Below, one piece after another: positions 43,025 to 54,700 of a stretch of DNA of 64,000 bases (position 1 is its first letter; the number at the start of each line of letters is the position of its first letter). Both the position numbers and the translations under genes were made by a program. A model generated the notes under the pieces. The model ran no database searches. It was not told the origin of the DNA and saw only the letters and a program-made list of their open reading frames with translations. This DNA is from Exophiala sp. HKRS030 (lineage: Eukaryota > Ascomycota > Eurotiomycetes > Chaetothyriales > Herpotrichiellaceae): contig JAHWDD010000001.1 in assembly GCA_023897205.1 (NCBI GenBank), forward strand, positions 3,968,001 to 4,032,000, written 5' to 3'.

Positions 43025-44826
43025 GCAGCACGGAGTAGTCAGTTGCGTTCGCGCAATCTCCAGAAGCAAGGAAATAAGTAGGTACTACCTGGTGACCATA
43101 GAGAATGCACCCCGGTGCTTCTTCCTACTGTACAATGGATGGCCAGCTCGATCGAAACTTCCTTGCTTGTACTTCGTTTTTACCAGACAACACAACAACA
43201 TGTCTTGTTGTTAGCTTCAGCTTCAGGGGTTTTCCTCATCAAAGTGGACATTGAGTGCCTTGAAGTGTGAAGTCGCTGCTGCTGCTGGCAAAATTCGAGA
43301 TACCGCTGCCAACTTCTCTTGAGTCTTACGTGGACATGGACGAGTCGGCGAGCACCAATAAATCGAGGAAGGTGATCCCGTTGTCTCTGCAATACGACTT
43401 TATAATCGTGTGATGACGAATACATGCATGAACAATTGAGATTGTCGAGTCTTGAGAATGAGCTGCATTACGCCAATGATGTGTGCAATGAGCGCCATGC
43501 AAAAGAAGCCTGCGAAAAACAATATTGACGACTTTCTCGCTTGAGTGACCGTGATCTCGACGCCGCAAGAATAGCCAGCCAGTCAAATGCAAGAACCGGG
43601 GGTTTTCAATAAGAATGCCATCTAGGGTGACAATATCCATTCCAGGATTTCACCGGCGGCAGCGAAAAGCGTATGCGAGGCCGTTTGTTTCAGAGGACGA
43701 TAAAAAGGCATGTCAACAGGCAAAGGATTGAAATTGCAGGGGTCACCACAAGTCAGTCTGACACCACTACCGAGTTCTACGAGAACTAACAAACAAGTAT
43801 GATCTTTGTCAGCAGCAGAGGAGGGACTCGTCGGCACTATCAATCTGTATGTGCGAATATCCCAGATGTCCACTTGGTCGTCGGCAACAATGACCACCTA
43901 TCTTCACTCTACCGGTACAATGGCGAGGATGCTATCAGCAACACCTGGTCCGTGTGCCTCTCTCCCTGTCCGATTATTCTCTACTACCCCCTCCAGTCGG
44001 GGGTGTCAGACTTCTGCCCTGTCGGAAGATTTCAAGCCCATCTTAAGCTGCGACAGGACGCCACGCGAGGCGCTAAAGAGAATCTGAAGCACGCCAGTCG
44101 GTCATCCCTCGCAAGCGTCCGGGCCCATGAGTGGTTGTTTCAACGTCCCCTACTCCATGTCTCCATTGTGGTCCCCATGCCGTCTGTTTCCACGAAGAAA
44201 GACTCTGGCAGGCCAACAAGTGGTTGACTCGACGGACTTCAGTTGTTGGCCATGGGTTCCTTGTATCTCATGCTACCTTTTGGCTTTTTTCCAACGAATG
44301 CCTGTTCTGACAGTGGGAATAAACCCGACCATGATTTGCTTGACCATGGATGCCTCGGGTTCTCGTGGCCACTGAGAATCTAATATCCCAGCAGAACCTC
44401 ATTCCATATTCCATGCAAGTTATGGCAGGAAACCACTACGGGTACAGTATCCTTCTTATCGAGGCACAAGCCCCGGTTTTCGCTAAGCACAAAGTTGCAT
44501 CTGGCCACCTCCGCCGACTTACTTTGTTGCAATCTTTGCTTCGGACTTGGCTCGTTCTTCCCATCTCTGACAATCCCCCTCCCTTCTCCGTCTCGCGCGC
44601 AAGACGTACAGTAAGTGGCGTCCAGAAAGCTGTGTGACAGTTTGGCTTGCCTTGCTCCGGCACGTATGTCAATTCTGTGACGGGTTCCACGCTCACTGTG
44701 CGCGCAGACAGCTCTCAGCCGTTCTCGTCATCGACCTGCCCTTCCTGTCACTCATTTGTCAACCACTGGTTCTGCTTGTCATCCTCTTCCCGCCTGGCTG
44801 GTCCAGCTTTGTTTTGAAAGAAGAAA
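43025..44826. other. 1.8-kb intergenic region, no convincing gene
   Basis: Several overlapping frames of 80-140 codons occur on both strands between 43180 and 44920, but none shows family motifs, a signal peptide or splice-linked partners. This is one of the longest unexplained stretches in the window and could host a non-coding transcript or a long 5' leader of the following gene. Confidence 0.45.
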
Positions 44827-47800
44827 ATGTTGACTCGATGGTATTCTCTTCGACATCGAGAAACACCTCCGCAACAAAACACTTCAGATCCCCGAACGCT
44901 CGCAAGGCCGTCCGATTTTGACTTTGCTTTCCCCGAGACAACGGCTACCACAACTGTTCTGAGTCCCACCGGCAAGACTGTGCTGAGCGCACGACCTGTC
45001 CCTCACCGTCCTACGACATCCGGCGGTCCTACCGGGAAGAGAAAACCACGAACTGACGCTCCGCCGCTGAGACCGCGAACCTCGGAGAATCACAATCACT
45101 CGAAGGATGCTCATGCCGATGTACGAAACCAAGATCCCTCGATAGGCCTTGCTTTCGGTAGCCCAACTCACCCTCCCGCGAACTTCAACATGGCGGAGGA
45201 AAACAACCGCAATAACGATCATGAATATTCCGCCCTGCAGCGCTTTATACGTGCTGACCGCTCGCTTCAAATGCAGAGCAAGAAATGGAAGAAGATTGGC
45301 ACCTTGTTCAAGTCGCGCCAAATCGCTCTCAGGAGGGAAGAAATTCCGTCTGGGCCAACGATAGGACTTCCGACCGGGTTCACCGTGCTGGACAAGAGCC
45401 CTACAAGTCAAAGCGTGGAATTTGCAGAGCATAAACTACAGCCGATCGGGGAGGTAGGGAAGTCTTATCAGCAGCAGCAGGCCCCGGTGCCGCCGAACGA
45501 GAACGATCCGGGCTGTGCTTACAAAAAGTCTTCTTTGGAAAGGTCCCATCACCACAAGTCTGACGACGATGCGATCTCTCGACCTTCTACCGCGACCGAC
45601 GCCAGCTTATGGAGTGAACCGGACTCGCGGCCGCCCCTTCCGAAACTTGAGCTCGACATACCGACTCCTCCTCTCGACCGCTATAGTGTAATGTTTCGCA
45701 ACCTCCCAGCCGCAACACGATCGTCGTCGCTTCTCGCAAGGCGCAGTAGAACCCTAGAAAGTCTGAGGTCTTCTGATGACACCCGACCAGGTACCAGGGC
45801 CGGCGAAGAGGAAGGTTGTTTGAAGACATACTACGACCCTGAAACGCCTCTTATGCCTCCGCAGCGCCTCGACAGCCCGACAAACCGGTCCCCTGCTGCG
45901 AGCAAATACTCTTTGTTCCCAAACACATCTCCGGCGCCTAGCAAGATCCAGGCTCGGGTCATGGATGATGGCCACCACCAGTTGAAACGAACCGCGAGCT
46001 CACCGGCACGGTTAACGCCCATGAAGGATCGCTTTTTGGTCGCCAAACCGGAGCCCTTGAACCCGAAGAGGATCGAGGTGAATGAACAGCTGATCAGTAG
46101 CCCCGAGGACAACACCGCCTCGACCGATCGTTCGGCGCCTTGGAGTGCAGCTCACTCGTTCCAATCGTCCATCTCGTCCGTCGCGACCGGTGAAGAGATA
46201 TTCTTCGACATCAAGTCATTCCGAGACTCAAAGGGAGTAGAAGACGGGCATTTTGTCATGACGAGACCGGACTCGGTCGCAGTAGAATTAGCACGGACAA
46301 GGTCCAAGAAGGTCGCAGGGGCGAGTAACCTCCGAGAGGCCAAATCAGCTGCACGACCTGACCAACAAGAAACGGTGGTCGAGCAGGAGGAGCCACGGAC
46401 ACCGATACCACCACCCCCGGCACCATTGTCTGAGATGACATCCGCAGCAACGACAAAGCACACGTCGGTCAACACGGCATATTTCGACGAAGCCATCGCC
46501 GCAGTCGAGAGGCTCACTTCACCCACGTCTATGAGTCAGGAGAAGCTACCACCCATCACGTTTACCGTGCCGACACTCACGATTCCACCACCACCACCTC
46601 CTCCTCCTCCTCAGCCTGAGGAGTCCCCGGCCCAGCCATACAACTCGTCTAGTAGACCTTCAGACTCTGGCGTCATCAATCGCACGATGAGCAAAACACG
46701 AGAAGATATTGGCCTGCTGATACCATCTCCTGTCGCCGAAGTCAAAGAAGACCTCTCTCCCAAATCCGACGCCACAATCACAAAACCGCCTTCTCTCGCG
46801 TCGTCAGCGTCAGTGGTGTCAACAAACTCTACTTCGAAACTTTCGTCAAAACCCAAACCCGTTCAGATCCTCTCGCCTCGCGTCGTAGCCATCAGACGCG
46901 TTGACAAACCTATTGACGATTCACCAACCATCCCACAGGGGCCACCGAGTCCGCCGCGACGAGCTCCTGTTGCCCTCAAACCTCAAACAACCGCACATGC
47001 ACCACCACGACTCGCCACTGGTCCCGCGGACGATAAACCTCCTCCCGTCCCTCGAAAGGATTCCAAGTTCATTCCTCTGTCGAAATACGCGACCAAAAGC
47101 ACCGTGACCAAGATCGAACAAGCGGGCATAAAACCCACACGACCGGGTCGGTCTAACACTGACTCACTATCCCAATCACACACCTCGTCGACCAGTAACA
47201 GTCCGCTTCCCGCCCGTTCCGCCTCGACTCTGGTGCGTGGTTCCCGATCCACGACACTTCCGTCTTCGTTACAAGGGTTGGAAAAGACGGTGCCACCGGC
47301 ATCCAGACCCAAACCGAACCCGATGGCCATGAACCCGCCGACGTCGACGAGCCACACCGCAGCCCCTGAAGTGGCAGTCGCCCGGACCGTGTCGTTGTCT
47401 CGAAAACAGAGCGCGAGGGTCAACGTGACGGGACCGAGACTTGCCGCTCGTCGAACCGAAGCTGCGGTGCAGGCGCAAATGTCGAAAGTGTCGAAAACCT
47501 CATCGACATCGTCGACATCCCCATCATCAATAGCCGCGACCGTGGGATCCAGCCTGGAGCGCTCCGGGAGTAAATCCGGGATGGGCATCCTGGGCCACCG
47601 CCGCAGACAAAGCGGGTCCAAGTCATCGCAGTCGCAGTCGACAAGAGACCGGATCAAGATCATCAAGCGCGAACCGGACTCGAAAAAGGTCAGGGACGCC
47701 GAAAAACAAATGGTCAAGGAGGCCAAAAAGTGGGAGATTCTGGAACAAAAGGCCTACTCGCCCGTCGTGGTACAGGCGGAAAGAGGTCACAAACCTGGTT

Positions 47801-47832
47801 TGAGTGTCGGGTTGGTCGTTGAGAGTATTTGA
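44827..47832 (+). CDS. large disordered Ser/Pro-rich protein of unknown function
   Basis: A 1001-residue intronless protein from the ATG at 44827. It is almost entirely low-complexity, rich in Ser, Pro, Thr, Arg and Lys. The only ordered-looking parts are a SLQMQSKKWKKIGTLFKSRQ segment near residue 155, resembling a short conserved W-K-I-x-x-L-F-K element seen in some fungal signalling or cell-polarity proteins, and a basic helical C-terminus from about residue 935 (DRIKIIKREPDSKKVRDAEK) that ends in a hydrophobic PGLSVGLVVESI. A polyproline run (PPPPPPPPPP) near residue 590 and repeated PxxP motifs suit SH3 or profilin binding. I do not recognise a named family. Confidence 0.75.
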   Translation: MLTRWYSLRHRETPPQQNTSDPRTLARPSDFDFAFPETTATTTVLSPTGKTVLSARPVPHRPTTSGGPTGKRKPRTDAPPLRPRTSENHNHSKDAHADVRNQDPSIGLAFGSPTHPPANFNMAEENNRNNDHEYSALQRFIRADRSLQMQSKKWKKIGTLFKSRQIALRREEIPSGPTIGLPTGFTVLDKSPTSQSVEFAEHKLQPIGEVGKSYQQQQAPVPPNENDPGCAYKKSSLERSHHHKSDDDAISRPSTATDASLWSEPDSRPPLPKLELDIPTPPLDRYSVMFRNLPAATRSSSLLARRSRTLESLRSSDDTRPGTRAGEEEGCLKTYYDPETPLMPPQRLDSPTNRSPAASKYSLFPNTSPAPSKIQARVMDDGHHQLKRTASSPARLTPMKDRFLVAKPEPLNPKRIEVNEQLISSPEDNTASTDRSAPWSAAHSFQSSISSVATGEEIFFDIKSFRDSKGVEDGHFVMTRPDSVAVELARTRSKKVAGASNLREAKSAARPDQQETVVEQEEPRTPIPPPPAPLSEMTSAATTKHTSVNTAYFDEAIAAVERLTSPTSMSQEKLPPITFTVPTLTIPPPPPPPPPQPEESPAQPYNSSSRPSDSGVINRTMSKTREDIGLLIPSPVAEVKEDLSPKSDATITKPPSLASSASVVSTNSTSKLSSKPKPVQILSPRVVAIRRVDKPIDDSPTIPQGPPSPPRRAPVALKPQTTAHAPPRLATGPADDKPPPVPRKDSKFIPLSKYATKSTVTKIEQAGIKPTRPGRSNTDSLSQSHTSSTSNSPLPARSASTLVRGSRSTTLPSSLQGLEKTVPPASRPKPNPMAMNPPTSTSHTAAPEVAVARTVSLSRKQSARVNVTGPRLAARRTEAAVQAQMSKVSKTSSTSSTSPSSIAATVGSSLERSGSKSGMGILGHRRRQSGSKSSQSQSTRDRIKIIKREPDSKKVRDAEKQMVKEAKKWEILEQKAYSPVVVQAERGHKPGLSVGLVVESI

Positions 47833-48788
47833 TGCCTCTCTTTGGTTTTATTTTTTCGGGTTTTGGGTTGCAAGGGGTGGTGTGGATGTGATCAGTTAAC
47901 GATATTCATGTGAAAACTTTTCCCTGTTATATTTTGTGTGTTTTGAGTGTTTCCGTCCTTTGTGAGTGCATTCTATCGCCCATTTCGGGACTTGGGTTGG
48001 TAGAGGAAAATGAGGAGTGCAATGGCATATACCTAGTCATGGTATGGTACGTCAAAGGCATATGTACGGAGTAGGTAGTATGTGATACATGGGGTATATG
48101 ATATGATACGGAAGGAATTTGAGGACAAGGTGCTGCCCAAACCTTGTCGTCGTCGACCCTTTTCTTTTTCCCCTCCATGATCGAAGTTCCGACCTCGGGT
48201 GGCCTGGGTAACATTGTATACCTAGCCATCCCTAGTGAGCATGCTGACATTTTGTGTTTTTTGGGGCAATAGGTAACAAACACGCGAGGCTTGTTCACAA
48301 TGTCGAATGGAGAAGATGATTCAGAGGAAAGGATCCAAAAAAAGGCAACAAGGAACGCATCGTAGGGGATTGAGTGAATCTATCCGTACCACATACCACG
48401 CAACAACAACACTGGCCAGTCCTGAGTGATGAAATGTCAAGTAACTGGATAAGTATGTTTAATTGTTGAAGTAAACAGGGGGAAAACTGGCGAGTCTTGA
48501 GTCATGATTGTTGACCAGTTGCAGGAAGATTGTTGAGTGAACAAGGGGGGGGTGTTCACGTGTTTAGTGTTGATTGTCGAGCGGTCGGTGATGATTGTCG
48601 AGTGATTGGTGATGAATGTTGAGCGTTTGGTGATGATTGTCGAGTGCTCAGGGAAGATTTTCGAGGGTCGAGTGACGAACGTTGAGCGGTTGGTGATGAA
48701 TTGTTGACCATTGTAGGAAGAATGTCGAGCAGTGAAGGGAGGATCGTCGAGGATCTCGTGCTCATTCAGTAGCCTCCAACTACTACTA
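47833..48788. other. convergent spacer with minisatellite
   Basis: This lies between the 3' ends of the disordered-protein gene (plus) and the Slh1 gene (minus). It holds one GTACGGAGTA copy at 48064-48073 and a degenerate 21-bp tandem repeat at about 48559-48755, described separately. Confidence 0.5.
48559..48755. repeat. degenerate 21-bp minisatellite
   Basis: About nine units of roughly 21 bp with consensus GTGATGATTGTCGAGCGGTTG run from 48559 to 48755, the later ones more diverged. The 21-bp period keeps an open minus-strand frame whose translation repeats SSPxxRQ-like heptads, but that frame is not continuous with Slh1. The array begins within about 35 bp of the Slh1 stop codon and probably lies in its 3' UTR. 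Confidence 0.8.
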
Positions 48789-51700
48789 CTACTTCTTCTT
48801 CTTACTCAATCCTTCATCGACATTGACTTCGACGGTCTGAACACCTCCCCGGACGTCCTTGGGCTCGGCCACCGGTACAGCGACATTCTCCAACCACCAT
48901 TCCATACCTGGATACGCATCACTCATGACCAAAATGTCGACCTTGACCTGTCGTCCACCACCGTTCCGGATCCCACCATCATCCAACACGGGCACCTTGA
49001 GCTTCGTGTGACTTATATCCAACGCACGACTTCGTCCCGACTTGTCTCTGTCCTTGTTCGTCATGGCCCAATTCGCCCTCTTGAGTGCGAGGATGTCGAT
49101 TTTGCTCTGCACATCCCCTGTCGACGCGGCGACCTGCTTCGAACCGACGGGCAACACGAGTACAAAGTACCCTTCTGTTTGTGGTTTGGGGAATTTGGGA
49201 GCGTAGATCCTCGCCTCGGGATTCTGTAGTCTGTTTCCTCTCTTCAACGTCACCTGCAACGCATCCGTGTCCCCACCCGCACTCACGGTGATATCAGGCA
49301 ACATATTGACAGCCTTGACGAACTGCGACCGCACCCCGCCACCTTGTCCTTGTCCCCCACGCAAATCGAACAGGTTCATCAACCCATCGATCGTCTTGGC
49401 CCCGTGACGCGTCGCCAAAGTGGCTGTCGTGACGAGATCCGTGGGTACTTTGCCTTGGAGCTTCGGATCAAACACCTCTCGCACACCGGGGAGGATGCTC
49501 AGCGGGTATTCCTCGGGCCACCTCGCGCTCTTGATGCACTGTAACAACCTGACCATTTGAACGACCGCGTCAAGTCGGTTCAACTCCGTCATGACATCGA
49601 TGCCGGCCTGGATGATTCGAATGCCCTGATCGAGCACCGACGTCTGATCGCCCACGTAGTCACTGATGGGCAACTCGATCCTGCTCATAAACGCCTGGAG
49701 GAGCAAGAAGGACTTGACGTGAGGGTCCCACATCGGTAAACCGTCGAGGACGCCACCCTCGACGCCGAGCGGGAGGTTATTTGCCAGCTCCGCGTTGATC
49801 AAGTCCTCGTTGTGGCGGACGGGGAGGTCGTCGAATTCCGTGGCGGCGCTGACCCAGCTCAACGCGTCTGCGAAAGTCGCCCCCGTGCTTGTGTTTGTCG
49901 TCTTGCGCGCACTGCTCAAAAATTTACGCACCGTGAGATGACTGAGATAGTAGTAACTCATGATCTTGCCAAAGGGCGTGGCGTCCACGTCGCCATTGCT
50001 GTGAACGAGGACGCAGTCACTCTCGGCGAGGTCGTCAAGACTCTTGTCCACGAGCGTGATCATGTACTCGCTCGCCAGTTGGCGCGCGACGAGCTGAGAC
50101 TCGCGGTGCTCTTCCGCGCTGATCTCCAATCCGTAGTAAGTCGGGTTCTTGTGCAGGCGGCGAAAGAAGAAGGTCCAAGTGAGGTAGTCGAGAGCGTCTT
50201 GTTTCGTGGTGATGACACCCGCGTTGACTTCGGCACCCAGATGGTTGTCGAGGACTTTGTGGAGGGACGATTCGACCGGGAACCCCGTGTGCAAGAAGTG
50301 TTTGTAGAATGCTTTTTTGGCATCTTGGGTGAAGATCCTCGCGATGCCGGAGGTGTCGAATTGAGGACGGCCCGCTCGCCCGAGCATCTGCAGGACGTCT
50401 GTGAGGTCCATGTCCTTGTATCCTTCGATTTTGGCGTCGAAGAATTGCGTCCCTTTGACGACGACGAGGTGGGCGGGAAGATTGATCCCCCACGCTAGCG
50501 TGGAAGTTGCGACGAGAATTTGGATCTTGTTGGCCGCGAAGAGTTGCTCGGACAAGGTGCGGTCGCTCTCGACGAGACCGGCGTGGTGCAGACCGATGCC
50601 GAAGCTGAGTGCTTCTTTGAGCGCGGCGTCCTTGACGGCAGACAATGTGGCCTCTAAATCTTCCTCGGAGTCAAAGTGTAAAAACCGACGCGGGTCTTCC
50701 TCCATACCACAAAAGTTGATCAGGTCTTTTGCCGTCAGTCGGGTTTGGCGACGGGATGCGACAAAAACAATCACGGGCTTGTCGGGGGAGTGATTTTTGA
50801 TGGCGAGGTACGTGGGCCGGTTCATGCTTTGCATCAGTGGACAGAAGCCGCGTTGTTCTGGGAATCCATCAATGTATATCTCGAGAGGTACTGGTCGGAC
50901 ACTGTGGCGGAAGTTGAACAGGCCTTGGTTGTTGCCTGGCTTGACTCCCAGCCAGTTTCCCAGGTCAGTTGCATTGGCGCACGCGGTGGACATTCCGACC
51001 AGGCGGATGGAACCCGCTTCTGCTTGACTTGCGATGTAGTTCATTCGAGAAACGATGATTTCGAGGATGGGGCCACGGTCGCTACCGAGGAGATGGATTT
51101 CGTCAATGATAACAAGAGACACTTGTCGCACGTATGATCTTGTCTGCCAGGATCTGGAGATACCGTCCCACTTTTCAGGAGTTGTGATGATGATATCTGC
51201 GTCACGGATAGTCCGTGTATCTGGAGTGTTGTCACCAGTAAGCTCGACCAGTTTCAAACCCATAGGGCCAGTGAGGCGTTTGCGCCAATCTTGAACTCTT
51301 TCTCGCACGAGCGCTTTCATGGGTGCGATGTATACCACTTTGCTACCAGGATGTTCACGGAACGCCCACCACATGGCCAACTCAGCCGCGACAGTCTTGC
51401 CTGAGCCTGTTGGGGATCCTAGGAGGACATTGTTCGAGGTATGGTACAGCGTGTGGAAGATTTGTGTTTGCATGGGGTTGAAGAATTGGAATCTTTGGCC
51501 GTACAGTTCTTCCAGCAACGGGTTCTTCAACGCAGTAATGGGAAGAGGTTGCAAATCGAGAAGATCGGTATACACACTCTCCGTATCTGGGCGGATGAGA
51601 TGTTGGAACGATACTGGTTGAACTGTTTCGGCACCAAGCCATCGATCGGAGATGACCCGAACATATATTTGCGAAGGCAACGGGTCTGATAGAGGGATGG

Positions 51701-54700
51701 TGAAGTTGAGTTCGTGACTATCATGCATCTTCTTTCTGCTCAGAATGAAATACTCATGGTGGTAGATTTCTGAAGTATCTGAGTTTTCCACCCATACCCA
51801 GTATGATTCAGAGGTGCCGTGGTGGCGATCGTTCCAGTTGAACTCGGGATACAGGAACAGTTGCATCCTGAGCACGTCACGGTTGAGAGGAGCAATTTCT
51901 GCCTTGACTGACAATGTCGGAAAGTTGTCGAGCAATCTCGATATCGTGTTGCCCATCTTCTGGTTGTGGACAAGGTTGCCAATTTCGGCCGGCTCCATCT
52001 CTCTAAGACTTTCAATGTTTGACGAAGGTGCCTTGTCATCGAGATTTTTGAGCACAGGAAGAGGGAGATCGAATTGATGGAAGGGATGCTGGAACGGCCA
52101 GATTTGCTTCTCAATCGCTTTGCATAATGACAGCAACACCTGACATTGGTAGCCCCAGCCTCGATTCAGCGCAATCATGAATAGCGCTCGACAAATTCTG
52201 GCGGAGTTCTGTGCCACATACGCCAAATCCGAGACAAGTGCAAAATCTTCCAGCTTGGCTCGAGAGATGTGTGACTGTAACAGAATGTTTGTCTTTGCAT
52301 GATTCTCGATGACCTTCTGTTCTTTCTCATCTTCTGAGTTCTTCGGTGCTCCCTTCGCCTCTTCGACTTGGCATGCAACAGCTTCTTGACGGAGGCGACG
52401 CAATTCTTGCGCCTCATTTTCTCGAGACTGAATGTTATCGAATTCGCCAGACATACTAATGATTTTTAATACATCCGCGTCGCTTGCTCGTGGTCTCATC
52501 ATAGTGTTGAAGATCTCAATACTGTTCTGTAGTACATAGTACTGACTGGCGATGCGTCCAACATCTTTGGACCGAAGTTCATCTGTTCGTTCATTGAAGA
52601 TGATCATCTGACTTCTGTGCAAGGTCCTTGCGGCGTCAACGATCAATTTTCGTCTCCGCTGACCAAGTTGAGGGTCGTCTAAGTATTCTTGTACATCGAT
52701 GCCGTAAGCCTCTGGGTTCTTTCGCATGCGAACGAATAAATATGAATAACCTAGCCAGGTTACAGCTTCGGCAACGGTCGTCACTGTTCCCAAGCTGATC
52801 TCGGCGTTGAGATTATCAACCAATCGATGCGAAAATCTTGACTCAATGGGCTTTTGTTGAGTTACAGCAGACAGATAGAACTGTAATTTGTCCTGGGTTG
52901 TGCAGATGTAACCAATACCACTGTCTTGGAATTGCGGTCGACCAGCACGACCAAAGATCTGCAGGACATCTAGAATTCCTAAGTCGACGAACTTACCAGC
53001 TTCAGCACTATAAAGCTGGGTTCCCTTGATGATGACGGCTGCAGCCGGTAGATTGACACCCCATGCAAGAGTTGCTGTACAGCAGAGGACTTTGATAGCA
53101 CCTTCAGAGAAGACTCTTTCAACAAAATTTCGATCAGTGCGAGGCATGCCGGCATTGTGACAACCGAACCCTTTGGGAACAATGTCACGAAGCTCTCGAC
53201 CTCGAGTCGTTTTCAAGCCAGATAACGCTTTGATGTAAGCTGGGTGATCTGGCTCGGGCATGAAAAGAGAATCACAACCGTCATCCATTGCCATCTGGTA
53301 GAGTGTCCGAGCAGCCAACACAGTGTCTTTCCTCGAATGAACAAATACCATAACTTGCTTGTCCTGCTTCAAAAGCTCTTTGATTTTCTCGAAGGTGACA
53401 TGATCGAGGTTCTCTCGTTGAGTTTTGCTGCCTACTTTACCCTTGACCCCAATGAAGTGCTGTTCAAGAGGTACTGGTCGGAACGATCCGTCGAAATAGA
53501 AGAGACCATTGTTACGATTGACCTTGAGAAAGTCTGCCACATCAACATAATTCGGGAGAGTGGCAGACAACCCAACAATCCGAATGGGTGACTGGGTACT
53601 TTCGACCTGCCTCTGCGTTCGGGCGACTAACGATTCAATGACAGCGCCACGATCATCATGAAGCATGTGAACTTCATCGATGATCAGAAGACGAACTTTT
53701 TGGACTAATTCGGTATCTCCAGTGCTTTTTCGTGTGACCACGTCCCATTTTTCGGGCGTTGTCACAATGATCTGAGTGGCTGCAATCTCTCGTTTCGTCA
53801 ACTGCATGTCGCCAGTCAATTCACGCACCTGTACTCCGAGCCAAGAAAGCCGTTTGCCCAGCTTCTCCGTGACCTCGGCGGCAAGAGCCTTCATTGGGGC
53901 AACATAGACAATTTTGAAGTCATCAGCCATCAGTACAAAGTCGGTTGCGTCGGGTTCGTCTATGGGGTTCGGCTGGACATTTTTTGAGATTGTTTGAAGA
54001 ATGGTGAGCATGGCAGCATCAGTTTTACCGGCACCTGTGGGTGCGCAGATCAGCATATTCTCCGATGTGGTGTACGCGACCGGGTACAGTAAACTCTGCA
54101 TTCGATTGAGCGATTGATATCCTTTAAAGGTGCGTTGGCATAATCCATCCATATCAGCGATATTGACCAGTTTCTGCCCCACCCCCAGTGAGCCAACCTT
54201 TGTCGCAGGCACACTATACTCCTCATATTTCGCATAATCATTTCTTGTACTGCCAACAGGAAGACCATATCGTTTTCCAGACACGTCCAGCATGTTCCCA
54301 GAAGCAGCCGCATCAGACTTATAAACATGTGCATACTTGGGAGTGCTTCGATCGAATGCCGGAGCAAGAGCAGCATGCTTGTGTTCGTAGTCCTGCTGCC
54401 TAAGAGCCGCTTCTCGCTCTTGTCGAGTCTGTAATTGCGAGAAAAGTCCATCGGTTTGACGAGTTGTTGATCTAGGCGGGGCTAGGATGTCCTTGCGGTG
54501 GGAGATGAGCTCGATAACGAAATCCAAATCGTCAAAGCCAATGACCTCAGCAAGTGACATCTGTAGCTCTTCATCCGAGCTGTCGGATGCAAGCAGAGCA
54601 ATTATTTGCTGCTCAAAGTCTTCGGCTTCCATGCCATGCCGTGAACGGGCGAAAGTTGTGCATTTGCTGTGCAACCAAGATCTGTCGAAGTGGCCCTTGG

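Noticed and set aside
43622..44227. Overlapping frames of 90-142 codons on both strands
   Set aside because: No motifs, no splice-linked partners and mutual overlap; treated as chance frames.
48556..48765. Minus-strand frame across the 21-bp repeat as a C-terminal extension of Slh1
   Set aside because: It is in a different frame from Slh1, and the Slh1 stop codon follows a normal end of the second Sec63 module.
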